Shown here in pieces: positions 1-13,892 of a DNA stretch of 64,000 bases; within the stretch, counting starts at the first letter, position 1; every line of letters starts with the position of its first letter. Origin of the DNA: Sebastes aleutianus (Eukaryota > Chordata > Actinopteri > Perciformes > Sebastidae); NCBI GenBank assembly GCA_916700875.1, contig CAKAKS010000031.1, positions 9,077,977-9,141,976 of the forward strand. The letters are read 5' to 3'. The notes under the pieces are model-generated. The model searched no databases. It had not been told where the DNA came from and was given only the letters and a program-made list of their open reading frames with translations. Both the position numbers and the translations under genes were made by a program.

Positions 1-85
1 GAACCCCGGGCCACTGCAGCAAGGACTCAGCCTTTAGTACATGGGGCGCCCGCTTTACCAGGTGAGCTACCGGGGCGCCCCTGAA
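1..85 (-). repeat. tRNA-derived SINE head, cut by window edge
   Basis: Read on the minus strand this has the layout of a tRNA-like SINE head. An A-box-like TAGCTCACCTGG lies near 62-73 and is followed by TAGAGCGGGCGCCCC-like sequence. The window begins at what would be the GGTTC of the B box. The inverted pair GGGGCGCCC (42-50 and 73-81) would form the acceptor/D-arm region. I infer a pol III-derived SINE, family not named. The short + strand frame starting at 41 lies inside it and is not a gene. Confidence 0.6.
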
Positions 86-2339
86 TCTTTTTTTGAGACA
101 GATGAGGCCATCTCCGTCAAAGACATTGGGTCAGAAGTGCACCGTACAGTAAGTGGAGGTCCAAGGGGCCATTGCCCCCCCCCCCCCCACTTTACACCCC
201 TGTCCCGCATTGTAAATGAGAGTAGATGAAGAAAACAACGTGTAAAGTGCCAGGCAACACCGAGAGTAGCCTAATGTGTGAGTAGCAAGTGTGTGGTCGA
301 GCAACAGAGAGAGCGACGGTGTTCAGAACAGATCAGCTGTTGGCAAGAAGAAATTAGCGGTAAAGTTGTCTTGTGTTACTAAATGAACATTGTCACACCC
401 ACCTCCTCCCCGCTTGTGAAATTAATCTAGCACCTCTGAATTAGAATTGGCATCTTAGCGGGGGGGCCGGGGAGACTGGGGGTGAGCGTTTAACTCTGCC
501 AAATGATGTCGGTGAAGGCTGGGCTGTTCTGAGTGCAGTGTTTTTAGCCATATTTTGGATGATGGATGGATAGACGACTGGACAGCGGAGAAGTCCAGGC
601 AGCAGAATTGGTTTAGAAGAAGAACAAATTATGCAAGGCTGCAAATTGCTCAAACTGAACATTGTTTTCAGCACAATATCTGCTTGTGGTAACAAAAAGC
701 ATTTTTTCATGGTTATGTTTTGGCAAGTTAAAGCACTTGGTTAAGTCATGAAAAGATCAGAATGCAATCATCTTTTTCAGTATTTAACCAAAACCATAAT
801 CTTTTCCTACAACTTCTATGCCATACAAATTTCCTCTAAAATATATACTGGTGAGCCAAAAACAATTAGCAGTTTATCAATATGTGGTATCAAGCTATAC
901 AAATGCTTGACTTTCACTCATCACTCATAAACATCATACTGAGATCATCAGTAGCTTCTTCTTTTTTGATGTAACAATATTTTAGCTGGGTGTTTTGTTG
1001 AATATTATTATAAGATCTCACGATCACTGTGGTTTAACTTCCCATTTAGTGTCAGTACATTTGTACTTTCCATTGCACTGTTTTCCCTCGCTCTCACTGC
1101 TCCGCTATAGGAACAGCATGCTCTTATCTCTCCACTTCCTGGTATGGTGCTGACTCCAGTCAAACCTGCCTCATTACAATAGGTGTGGCTGCTACTTGGT
1201 CAGTTCATTGTGGCACTTTGTGAAGCAGCTGCACGCAAACCTGCTATTATGGGCTTATTTGAATGCAACATTTGGTCATCCTGCACACCTCTGGGTGCTC
1301 GTAGGACAGACTTTGAGATTGAATGGCTTATCCATTCATGCCATATAGCCAAAGCAACACAACACACTTCTTTCTATAGACTTCTTTTCAGTTTAATAAA
1401 CAATCAAACTGTAATACAATATAAGCCATTTTGTTGCAAAGGCTCATTTAACCTTGAAACAAGCATATTCTAAATATCCCTCCCCCTCCTCTTCAACAAT
1501 AAATACGTGACAACAGTACCTTTAGTTTACCCATACTGGGGAATGTGCTAAGATAAGCCAGGAAAGTCAATACAAACTGTGGTCCGAGAAGTAATAAAGA
1601 TATTTATACAATGACGAGTTTATCTATTTTATAGTACTGTATAATTAACATATTAGAATTTGCTTTGAAGTGTCGTTTAACTTTTATCGGCCTGGTTATG
1701 AGAATGTTCTCTTTTGAAATATCACATTTGCTTTTCATTTAGACATTTTAATATCATGTGAGGTACACATTTTCCCAGTTCTGATCTTCGTCTACATTAA
1801 TCAAATAATCACAATAGTTTCCACATCATAGGAAAGAGCTTTTAATTGGATATGTGAAGGAAACTCTACAATACAGGACTTTCATTTATGTGATATTTAT
1901 AAGAGTGTTATGGGGCGCGTATTACTTTCCTGTTAAAACCAAAGAGAAAAACAAGAGAAAAGTGATTGATTGAGACTACTTTGGTGTAAACACCAACCCT
2001 GGATTGTTCAAACATTTTTCAGAGAGAGAAGCAAACAGATAAGTTAAATAAGTAACCACACAGAGAACGTGAGTTGCACTGATTAGATAAAACATTTGGA
2101 AAAAAGAGAAGGAAATGCTCTGATAGGAAATAAGGTATTTTAAAGTTGTGCAACTCTCTGTTCCTACGTGAACTTATATTATGTTTTCTTCTATTCCTCT
2201 TTTGCTTTGTCCAGCTGTTTCTGTTTTACTTTTGTTTGCTGAAGTCAATTTATATTCTGGTATGCACAGCACATCCTAAGCTTATTTTCAATTCTGGTTT
2301 TGTATTCTGATCCCTCTGATCCTCTTCCGTTCTTTCCAG
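86..2339. other. Upstream of first recognised fyb1 exon; no gene seen
   Basis: About 2.2 kb without a convincing exon. It contains a run of 14 C residues (175-188) and AT-rich unassigned DNA. It is probably fyb1 5' intron or flank, because the first recognised fyb1 exon opens at a splice acceptor at 2340 in phase 0 with no initiator in view. I could not place an upstream ATG exon with confidence. Confidence 0.5.
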
Positions 2340-5300
2340 GATAACAAATCCGATGTGAAGGCCATGATGGCTCGCTTCCAAACGGCGAGCACGGACGAGA
2401 CTTCTTCCACACCGGCTGGACGCGTCAAACAGCCCTTGCACTCCACCGTCTCCTCTGGCCCGACCATACAGACAAAGAAACCGGTCTTGGAGAGCCGCTC
2501 AGGCAGCGGGATAACTATTCCACTTAGATCCACTGTTCTGAAAAGTACAGTATCAACTAAAAGTGACACAGAGGCACACGAACCAAACAAGGCTAAAGCC
2601 CTAGCTAGCAGGTTTGGAAACACCCAGGATGACACCAACAAAAAACCTTTCGTTGTTACTAAACAGCCGTTGAAGCCAACCTTTTCCCAGTCTCCTGAAG
2701 CTAAAGGCGCTCTACAGAAGCCGCCTTTCAACAAGCCCGCCCTGAGCTCCACCCTGAGCTCCACCCTGTCCGACTCCAAACCAGCCATGCCAAAACCGCT
2801 CAACTCCAAGCCCAGCTGGGTGAAAGAAGACAGCGGTGGAGGCTTCCAAGACAAACCAAGGAGCAGCATTTCAAAATTACGGCATCATAGTGAAGAGGTG
2901 CCAGGAGCTGGCACGAACACTGCGAACAAACCTTCGCCCCCGTCCAACTTCAGGAATGCTCAGAATATCTTCAACAAGGAGTCAGATAGCGACGTGAAAG
3001 CAGACGGTGCCAACAAACCACCCCTCACTCCTACTAACTCCACACCTCCTCCAAAACCTCTGCCCAGTAAAAAACCTAGCATCAAAAAACCTCCAAAGCC
3101 TTCTCCTCAGACGAGCGGCGTCATCGGGGATACCATCTCTGGTCCCAAGCGTCACACCCTCCCCAACAGTTTAGCTTTGGGCCAAGCTCCTGCCAAGCCC
3201 AACCGCCCCCCCAGAGTCAACCTGGAGAGCTTTAAAAGAGGTGCTGTGACCTCTGATAACGGTAAGTAGGACTTCATTTACAGGAATTAACAGCTTTGTT
3301 TAATGGTGACACCATAGATGAACAAAACTATGGATTATGAGAAGATGTAACCACCAATCCAGTGAGTGAATATATATCAGTATTGTGGGCAATGCATTAC
3401 AAAGTTGCATTTTGCAAAGTTGTACTTTAAAGTGTAGTCCGAGGCACCATAAAAATTACCAGCCTGTTCTCATTCCACAGCGTTAAATACGCCCCTTTAG
3501 CGCCGGTATGAAACGCACCAGGCGTTCCATTAACTATAATACAAACTCATCTGCGGCAACAGTAAACGCTCCAAGAAAGTGCACCGGGAGTGTGGCGACG
3601 TAGTTGAAAGAGCAAAAACACACACACACAGGGCGGGCGGGAGCTGAGGTGGACGGGTCCAACAAACACAAGGCTTTCATCCGGGAGACCGCTGTTTGTG
3701 TCCCGTGTGTTAGGTTTCACTTTCACGTTACAATCAGCTGTTCGTTCGTGTCCCGTGCTCACAAAGTTCAGTGTCATTTTCACTGTACAAACGGAGTAAA
3801 TTTAATCCGAACCATGTATTTCTTTCCTAAACCTAACTAAGTGGTTTTGTTGCCTGAACCTAAAGTGACGCCAAGGCGCGTGATAAAGTCACGAGTTGAG
3901 AATGTGTGGCTTAACACTCTCAAAGATGTGTCATCACACTTTTAGTGCCACAGATAAACTCAAGCAACAGAAAAAATCTTGCTTTTAATTTTGCAGGCAG
4001 CTCTGTTACCGGTGGCCCTTTGCTTATTTATCTGCCTAATTTCACCCACTCTTCCAAAAAATCACGGCAAGTCTTTTTGGGGGTTCCTTTATTGGTATTG
4101 AAGGGTTAATTCTGAAGAATAGTCACAACAGTATAAAGTTCAAATCAAAACCATTACTTCATGAATTGGTAAAGTCTGGGCCTTGAAATTTAATCGATTT
4201 GAATCTTAAAAAACAACTTATTTCTGAACTGGAGATCAAATTTACAGAAAATATATTATATGGATTCATGACCTCAGTAAAATCATGAATACAGTGTAAG
4301 TTAATGACTAATCTGGCTGTGGTCTTTTGGATATTTGATTTGTTTGCAGGCCTCTGCTGCAAAAGAGATATGAGTAAATACAGCTTAACTAACTTACTTA
4401 CTAATCAAACATTAAAGCTTTTGCAAATGGAATGGAATTCTTTGTAATGGTTCAACAAAGAAAGTCTAAAGTACACATTTTATTCCTTTTTCAGTATAAA
4501 TCTCCTTCTTATCTATCTATCTAAGGCAACGTGTTGAACAAATGACTTGACTTTAACAGCTTGGGAAAAAAAGAGTTTTAGGAGAGTAATACTGGCAGCC
4601 AGCAGGTACACACATGTGACCCACAAGCAGGAATACTTCACCATTTGTTTTCCATTTGGTATGATATGTCCCCTGCTCACAATCAGCATGAAACAAATAC
4701 AGCAAACCAAACACTGCAAAAGGTTTCAGCATAATTTGTTTCCAAATTATATAATCAACACTCTCTCTAAAGCTAAACCAAATGTCAAGATTAAATGACA
4801 GAGGGCAGTGAACAGTTACTTTGCTATTGTCACTTCCTCTCTGTCACTAGCAGCGCTACTGTGGGCAGACTTTGTGAACGCATGTCAGAGGTGTGAAACG
4901 GACTTGCTTCACAGGTTAATGTGTCAGTGGAGTTGGCAATGTGTAGACTGCGGATGTTGGGTTTAATCTGGGTTATCTGATCAAGCAGCAATGCAATGCA
5001 TGCTTGTGCACGATAGCTTTAAAAGTGAATTATTCTTGGCATTTTAAGATATGTTCAGAAAATTGTGCAAAATTACTGCAAGTCTCAGAAGCTGCTGCAC
5101 ACAGCTGTCCAGAGGTTCGGATACGAGACCAAAGTCACAGACACACACTTGGTTCCTCTATTTCTGCCGGCCAAGTTCCCTGTCCAGTTTCTCCTTTCTC
5201 CCCCCCCCCCCTCGCTCTCTGCTCTGATCTGACAGCTTAGTTTGTTTCACCACATGAGGAAGTAAGTCCCAGCAAACAAGGATAGTTTCGAGTGAGAGGC

Positions 5301-7131
5301 TCTGTTTTTAGACACACACCTGACCTGAATCGAATTCGAGTCAGAGGTGAAGGATGCCTGTTGGCTGAAATGCCTCTTAAAACATGGGCAAATACAAGAA
5401 GACCAAAAATAAAAATGTTGATGTTGTTTTCGCTTCATTTGATTATTTCTTTCCTGAAGACTTTAACCACAGTTTGTGATTTGATTACATTTACTCAAGT
5501 GCTGTACTTCAGTACAATTTTGAGGTACTTGTACTTGAGTATTTCCATTTATTGCTACTTTATACTTCTACCCCCCTGCATTTCAGAGGCACATATTCTA
5601 CTTTTTACTCCACTAGTTAGTTAACTATTGTCATGAAATGAAATTAGCTCCACCAGTAAAATGCTACTTACACAATAATGCATCACTAATCATAATCCAA
5701 TATTATAAGATATAATAAGACTGTCAGCTGCCGTTCTGCTCCATTAGAAGTACTTCCATTTTTCACTACATTTTTTCTGATAATTGATTTCAAATGCAGG
5801 ACTTTTCACATTGTCATATTGTTTGTTGGGATCAGGTCGCAACCGCCGCTTCTCAAAAGTGAAGCCTTAAAGGGGCGATTCCTCTGGTTGCAAAAACTTA
5901 CAACTTAAACCCTTTCACTGTGTGTTTTCAGTTCATGAAAGTTAATTGTAACATTTTGGTCGTCTAAAAATGTCTTATTCAGTGTGCAGTACTTAGCTCC
6001 ATCCTCTCGTGTCACTTCTGGTTGCAAAAAACAAGATGGTGACGGCCAAATAGTCACGGTGACTACGTCCACTTCCTATATACTATGGTTGGGACCTGTC
6101 CGACTTGGGGTTTCTTTTCGCATGGGCAACCACACTAGTTACCCCTTTGGGAATTGATAAAGTTATCCATCTATGCATATAAAGCCCCTGAAGGGCACTA
6201 GTAAAGACACTTACAGTAAATTGTCAACACCATGTGTTTTTTGTTACAGGCCCTGGTACCTTTAAGAAACCCATCATCCAAGCTCCTCTGACCTCTCACC
6301 CCAGTAACCATAGCAACCACGTGACCCCGACTCTACCCCCTCAGCCTGCAGTTCCTAGTCTGCCCCCGCGACACCCCGGAGCCATGTAAGCCCCACATTC
6401 ATGCACACACAAACACAAGCACACTGACAAATGATATATGATTTTTAGATAAAGCTTCTCCAGTTTAACAAAAGGTAAATCCTGACTGTGCTTTTCAGGA
6501 TGCAGCAAGATGACGTATATGATGATGTTGATGACTTTAACAGCACTCCGCCACCTCTACCATCATCTACAGGTTCAGTGGCAGTCACTATCTGATAAAA
6601 TGTGATGTGTCAGGGCTGTGTGACAAGGCGTTTATGTGTTTAGCACCGCAGGAAGAAAGAAGAGGACTGTGTGATGCTGAACCTTGAACCATATTTACAG
6701 ATCAGAAGACACATAAAAGGAACTATATTAGTCAGCATTTCTTGGCAGTGAATAGTCTGTCTTACTGTTGCCTACTTCTTACCTACTTTGGGGTAGATAT
6801 TTTGGTTATTTGCATAAGATATACTGTATGGCTAAAACTGTGTAGTTTCTATCAATAGTTTTCTAGACAGTGTAGTTTAGATCTCATTGTTTTAAATAAT
6901 TCAGAATCAAAAGATAAAATGTGTGAGCAACTTTCTGTGATTGTGACTAAATGCTAAAAATACTCCGATCTAAAGTGTGAGTCGGATCATGATGATCGTA
7001 GCAATTCCACAAGGATCAAATTGTCTTGTAATGTTGATTCATTGTGTCTCTTTAGGTCACCCAAGTCGGAGGGGAAAGGTGAGATTTACTTTCACATAAA
7101 TACAGATTTGCATGCAGTTACATGTGCAGAT

Positions 7132-7177
<46 letters not shown>

Positions 7178-10100
7178 AGATAAGAACTTGCATCTATGCT
7201 CATAAAGACACTAGAGGGGTTCAACACATGTATTCTTTTACTACTACTACTACTTTCGACTACTGCTGAGCTACAGTATGAACCTTATGTAAAATGCTAG
7301 TACTAGTTGTGTACTAAACTTAACCTGACACCTAAGACTATTATATTATATGGACAATTACAACAGACTGAATGTACTACAGAACTGAAGACAATCAGAA
7401 TCAGTGCTGAACTTCGGGTCGTATGAACGGTGATGCATTCACTTACTGACGTATGCACTGGAGAGCATTCGAGGTTGGGGTAATACGTGAACGAACTGCC
7501 AGTGACTACAAATCTTTGAACTAAACCGAACAAAGAGATTTGAATCTGCAAAGTGATTCATGATTTTCACCTATAAAAGACGTGTGACTAATGAGCCCAG
7601 TGGTGAAACATGTATCAGCGTGTAGTGAAAACATACAGCAACGACACAGGAAGTAAATAGGCAAGAAAGAAAAGATGAGTACTGCAAAGGAGAATAACTT
7701 TCAGTGTATGCAAAAAGCAGATAAGGTATGTAAGTATATGTTAGATTGATTACACAGTATGAGGGATGTTTGAATCAGAGTGTGAAACATGTTGCGAAGA
7801 AGAATATGAAATATCTGCAGCATGAAATAAAAAAATTTTATGTATGTAATTGTAAAAAGGAGGAATAAGAAAAATAAGAAAACAAGAATATTGGAGCAAA
7901 TATAGAAAATGTGCGTTAAATATGTCTTTACTAGGGTCTACAGGAGTGTGACATACAGAACATACTCTATTATGTACTGTATGAGAATAATTCATTTGTA
8001 TTGCTGTTTTTTACTCATGTGTTTTCTAGGCCCAGGAGGAAGATGATGATGAAGATGGAGAGATGTATGAGGATCTTGATGAAATATGGTGAGAGAGAGA
8101 GAGTGTTCTTCATTAAATCTTTACCTGTTTTTTCCTACACATCCTCACTGATTTTGCTCTGGCTTTAAATCTGGTTTAGTGGAGTGCTTTAAAGGGATAG
8201 TTGGAGTGTTTTGTAGTGGGGTTGTATGAAGTATTTAGTGCTGTGTCCCGTGGGCAGCAGCAAAACGTATTTTAGCCACCTAAAAGAAAGACCCACCCTA
8301 AAAAACTCAATATCAGTTTAAGTGTATGCTATATTTAGAATATGTTCACTGCTTTACCTTGCCGTGAGACAGCCTGAAGTTGTCTTCATCTAGGCTCTCG
8401 TCAAAGCCACCAGACTCCATTGAAAAAAACCCAGTAATTTTACCTCGCAGAACACTGCTGCCTCGATCGGTTAGTTTGTTTGTGCTCTTGTGTGACTTTG
8501 GTGAAACCGAACTAACCAAAGTCGCACTATAAAAGAGGCAGAAGTTGACCAGCAACTCCCGTGTTCTGCAAGGTAAAATTACTATTTTTTTCAATGGAGT
8601 CTGGTTGCTTTGGAGGGAGCATAGACAACGGCTTCTTTTAGGTGGGCTTTTCTTTTATGAGGCTAAAATACGTTTTGCGGCTGCCCTCATCTACAACAGT
8701 ACATTGATTTGCTTCTGTGCGGTAACTCCTGTCTGTTTCTGCAAACTGGGGGAGTACCGACCGTCATCTACTGTAGCTAATACACTGACTATGGATAAGT
8801 ACCTCATACAACCCCACTTCAAAACACCCGAACTATCCCTTTAATCCATACTTATGTCTATATGTGTATTTATATCCATAACTAGATTTGTCTCTACAAA
8901 GTACTCTTCACCAATTTTAATATTGTAAACACATGTTTAACAACTTGTTTCTACACTGAGCTCCCTCACTCAAGTGTTTGTTTTAATCCCAGTTCAGCTG
9001 TGTTCACGTCTATCTTTACTAACGCTGCTCTCTGGTGGTTGTTTCACAACAATACCAGAATTCTCACTCGGATGTACTTTCAGTTGATCAGTTGCGTTTT
9101 CTATTACTGTTAGTGTTTTGTATTTTTAGAAAGTACCTTGTGATGTGCTGCAAATTAGCTTGGGATAAAATACTATGATAAATAGCATTATTCAAAATGA
9201 TCACACTTAAACAGATAAACTGGGTTATTTTAACATAGTGTACGCATTTGTATTTTGTCAGTTACGTTGACATTTATTCGGATGTTCTCTTTGTTAAATA
9301 GTAAAAAATAAGTTTTGTAATCTTAGGAGCGTCTGCCAACCAGTAAGTGGATTAGTTTATCCGTCACAATTTATAATTTACTGTTTATTGTCAACTCTCT
9401 CTCGCTCTCAAAAGGGAAGCGGCTGATCAAAAGCAAGAAAAGAAGAGAGAGAAAGAGGAGAAGGAGGAGAAAAAACGACTGGAGGCTGAGAAGAAGGAGC
9501 AGAAGGAACGTGAGAAGAAGGAACAAGATGCCAGAAAGAAGTTCAAAGTGAGTGAACAAGACTGGAGCTTAATATGAAGATAGACCCAGCAAGTGGTTAA
9601 TTCAGCTTAGCATAAAAAAAAAATTGTTTTTTGTCTCACCTGTTAGTTGGTTGGCCCCCTGGAGGTCGTCCACCAGGGGAAGGCTCGCGTGGACTGCAAA
9701 AGCAGTAAAACCGACCTCGCTCTGAAGCAGGGAGAATGCGTGGACATCATCCGTGTCCAGGGCAACCCAGAGGGAAAATGGTTGGGACGGACGCCGGATG
9801 GATGCAGTAGGTTCACATATTTATCCCTCATTGGTCTTCACTTATCTTTGGCATGACATCCTTCCAGTCCAATCTGTAAATACAGGAAAAGACTTTAAAA
9901 TGACATCTCTCAACCTTATTATCTTTTTATTATCTACAAATTCTTTTTTTTAATTTAATAGTCAATATTTGAGCTACAAACATGCAATAAATCAAACCCA
10001 ACATCCTAATTAAGGACGATAAATCAACTCAATATTTCACTTTGCTCTTTTGTTTCTAACAGTTGGTTATGTGAAGACCACTTCAGTGGGAATTGACTTT

Positions 10101-13100
10101 AACTCTCTGAAGAATCAAGCTCAGCAGGCGTACGACCCCGAGGTATACGATGACATCGATGTGGTCTCTGCTGATAACAGGTACTGAATTATATATTCTA
10201 CATGTAAATCACTTAGTTGCACTTTTGAAAGAATGGAGACATGTAAAATGATTGGAGCCACTCGTAACAGAAGTATTATTTCTCATTATAAACTGCCAAT
10301 AAGAACTCAGCTTTGAGCAACACAGACACACAGACAATAGTTGTAAAAATCTCCCCTTTTCTGTCAGTTTTCTGTATATTCATCTAACACTGGAAGTGGA
10401 GTTTACTCCGATCTACAGTGAGAAATGAAAGTTTACTAAATTCTTTAATACTTATATATAATTCTTCTCTCTCTACAGCGGGATGAAAGGACCAGGAGGT
10501 AAAACCTTACAATAATACAATTAATTTAATTATATTCAGTTACACTCTTTGCATTCAGTTAATGTCAATGTTTGTTTCACTGAGATAAAACACGTCACCA
10601 ACTACATCATGTTTTTGCTGTTGTCCTGTAGTTGTCTTACCGCCGATACCAGGAGACGACGGAGAAATATATGATGACATTGTTGATCCAAACCTGGAAG
10701 TCAGGTGGGAACTGATTTGTTTATTTAAGTGTTTCAGTACAATATGCTTGAGATTGATAGTTAAGAAAGAAGTTCAGGTCATTTCATGCTTGGTTGGCTC
10801 TCTAGTCCCCCAGACCTCAGGTCTTCTCCTACAAAGGCTCGTGGTTTCCTGCGTATGTTTGACCGGAACAGACGTCCTGCCAGCACTAAAGTGTAAAATA
10901 CACTCAGTAGTAAGACTGATCTCACTGTTTGTTAATCCCTAATCTTTCAGCCGTCGCTCCCACTTTTAACGTCTAAAAAGTTCCTCTCAGATGAAGTCGC
11001 TTTTGAATGTTCGTATCAGATCAACCACTTCACCTCTTACTGAATGACACTGAAGGATGTTAATTTGCAAATTGACATCTAAGTGTTGTTTCTGTGATTA
11101 CAATCAGTGCCGCTGATTATCTGTGATTTCACTAATCTTCTCAGGTCATTTGCATGTCTATAATTGATGTATGAATTGTTGACTTAATGAGAAAATCAAG
11201 ACTCCATCTGTTAACACAAGTATACTAACTAAATATTGTGTTGCATGAATATGATTATTAATTTTTGGCTGCTTTGAATCATATTAACCTACTTTTAATT
11301 GACAGTATTGCAATGATATAAATGATGTAACAAATTTAATATTTTTTTTCTTCTGTTGTGCCAGAGTGCCTCCACCCAGCCAGTTTACTGCCGAGGGGAA
11401 TTCAGGTATCACTCACTTTGATAATATTACTATGATATTTAATGAAAAAAAGATGAGGAAGTGCCCTTTTAGTGCTCTTATGCAACTGGTCAGGTATTAT
11501 ACCCAAAACAGAAGTCCTTGGTTGGCATTATTAAAGCGAGACTACAGTAGGCTATGTCACTTTTGAAAGAAAATATAACATATTCTTCCTCTTACAAATA
11601 AGAAGTTGAATTCATAAGCAATAAAACACACACTTGCTCTCGTCAATACAAACAGTGGTGTTGCTTTTTTTGGTCTGTTATGACCAGTAGCTCGGCGGCT
11701 AATAATAGCAAACTTTAGATAGATAATGTTGTGTAAAAATAATGTTACTGACAGCGTGTAGAAGCCACAGAGGCTGGCAATTTAGCAAGCTAGCAAGTGG
11801 GTTACATAATGCAGGAAATGCAAAGGCATAATGACAAAGAAAAAAGATGAGGCCCTTGGAAGTATCAACATTTTCCTCAGACATATTATAAAATTACGAA
11901 GAAAAACAATGTACGACTAAAATTACAATATATTAACTTATTATGCACCGAAAAATGAACTTCCATGGGATCTGCCATTTCTGACAACGTCAACAAACAC
12001 ATCACAACTTGTGAACTCGGAGCTTTCAGAAAAAAGAGGGGGCGTTCATATGAACTCTTCTCATGAACGCGGTAAACACGACCCCATTTGAAGGCACCAA
12101 CTGCTATTTTAGCTTGTGGCCACAATGGCCACAATGGCCACAATAGCTGACATACATTACATATTCTCACTTTAAAGCTCTTTTTTTATCATACTCAAAG
12201 TTACCAACTTCATCTATAAATACCAATCCCTCTGCACTTTGAATTTTATCTCTAACACGTAATGTTTGTACTTGTCTAAATTCATTTATGACTTCAAAAT
12301 TGGATCTGGGCGTATCCTTTTATGTCAGCTTTTAAGCCTCACTGGCCAAAATGCAAATTTGCAAAAAAACACCTCCTCTTCACATCCTTTACAGGTTGAT
12401 GTTTGTTATATGTAGTGTGATTATAATGTGCCACCTCTGAATGCATGTCCATCTCGGTTAATGTCTTAAAGTTAACAATTTCACATCACTGACTTCTCCC
12501 ATGTGTTATCACAGATCAGCCAGGAACAATTGATGAGGACATATACGATGATGTTGACTCTCAAGATGCGCCTCCCCCTCCTCCCATCAGCAGGTACAAT
12601 GACATCAGTATTAAAACTAAACAACTTTACAATAATTCCCATCCCAACCATTTAGATTCATTATTTCAAGTGTGTTTTTTAAAATTGTGGAGAGGACATA
12701 TTTTGGTTGACAAAAACCATAACCAAGGAATCATTTGTTTGTGCTCTCCAGCCTTCCACCTCAGAAAGGCAAAAGCAAGACCGAAGAGATGGACCCAAAG
12801 AAGCAGAAAAAGTTTGAGAAAGAGGAGAAGGACTTCAGGAAAAAGTTTAAAGTTTGTAGCGCTATTATGTCTTTAAGCATGTCTAAACTCTTACTGTTAC
12901 CTGGAGGATCTATTATGCTCATTTTGTATTTTGCGTTTCTACTAAAACACGTTTACATGCTTTAATGTTCAAAAAACGTTTTTTCTCATACCGGCTGTAG
13001 CTGCTATGCAAATGTGTTACTTGGTGACATCACTATGTTACGGAAGAAAGGACTTAAAGCAAGGCGTTTCAGGCCGTTCAGGAGCAGTGTTTCTGTGGGG

Positions 13101-13855
13101 GACAGTAATTCCCTTTGGTTTGGACTTAGGGCTTTGTAACTTTGCAGACCTTTTACATGCACAAAAAACTAAATAACACACTAAAGGAAAGGGTAAAATC
13201 ACAAAAGCATAATAGGTTCCCTTTAAAAACTAATGTGCTTTTATCAAGAATGTAAAATTAAAATGTATTCATAGTCACAATATTGATGATGTAATTCTCT
13301 TTCAGTATGATGGGGAGATCCAGGTGCTGTACCAGGTGACCATCGCCCCGAACCTTACCAATAAGAAGTGGGGTGTGAAAGAGCTTCCAGTCAAAGGAGG
13401 AGAGAAACTTGACGTCATTGTTAAAGCCGAGGACAACAAACTGATCTGTCGGAATGAGGAGGGCAAGTGTGAGTATCTGCTGCTTGTTATTGTTTGCAAA
13501 GAAATTGAAATATATTCAAGATTCCCACACGGCTGCTTTTTCATTCTTTGCACCACAAAATTGGACCATCCAAGTCTAAAATCTCTGTGTGTATTTTACA
13601 GTTGGTCATGTTTCGACCTCTCACATTGATACGGAGTGAGTATCACAAACATTCACATGTTCACACACACACACACACAGACAGAGAAAGAAACACTTAA
13701 CAGTATGCTGTCTGTACTGATCATTTCATAATTTTTTCATTTTACAGCGATGGTGATATCTACGATGATATTGGAGATGGTATGTTTTTCCAACTAATCT
13801 TTCATCATTTCATATAATTTGTAAATATCCACACAGTGGACCTAAATTATCATTC

Positions 13856-13892
<37 letters not shown>

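Noticed and set aside
41..229. Short + strand frame starting ATGGGGCGCCCG with a CAG|GTGAGC donor, in phase with the first fyb1 exon
   Set aside because: The sequence is the reverse complement of a tRNA-like SINE head (A-box-like TAGCTCACCTGG), so the apparent initiator exon is most likely repeat DNA.
2288..2869. 193-codon minus-strand frame
   Set aside because: It lies antisense to the large fyb1 exon; proline/serine-rich coding DNA often leaves the opposite strand open. No family match or splice context.
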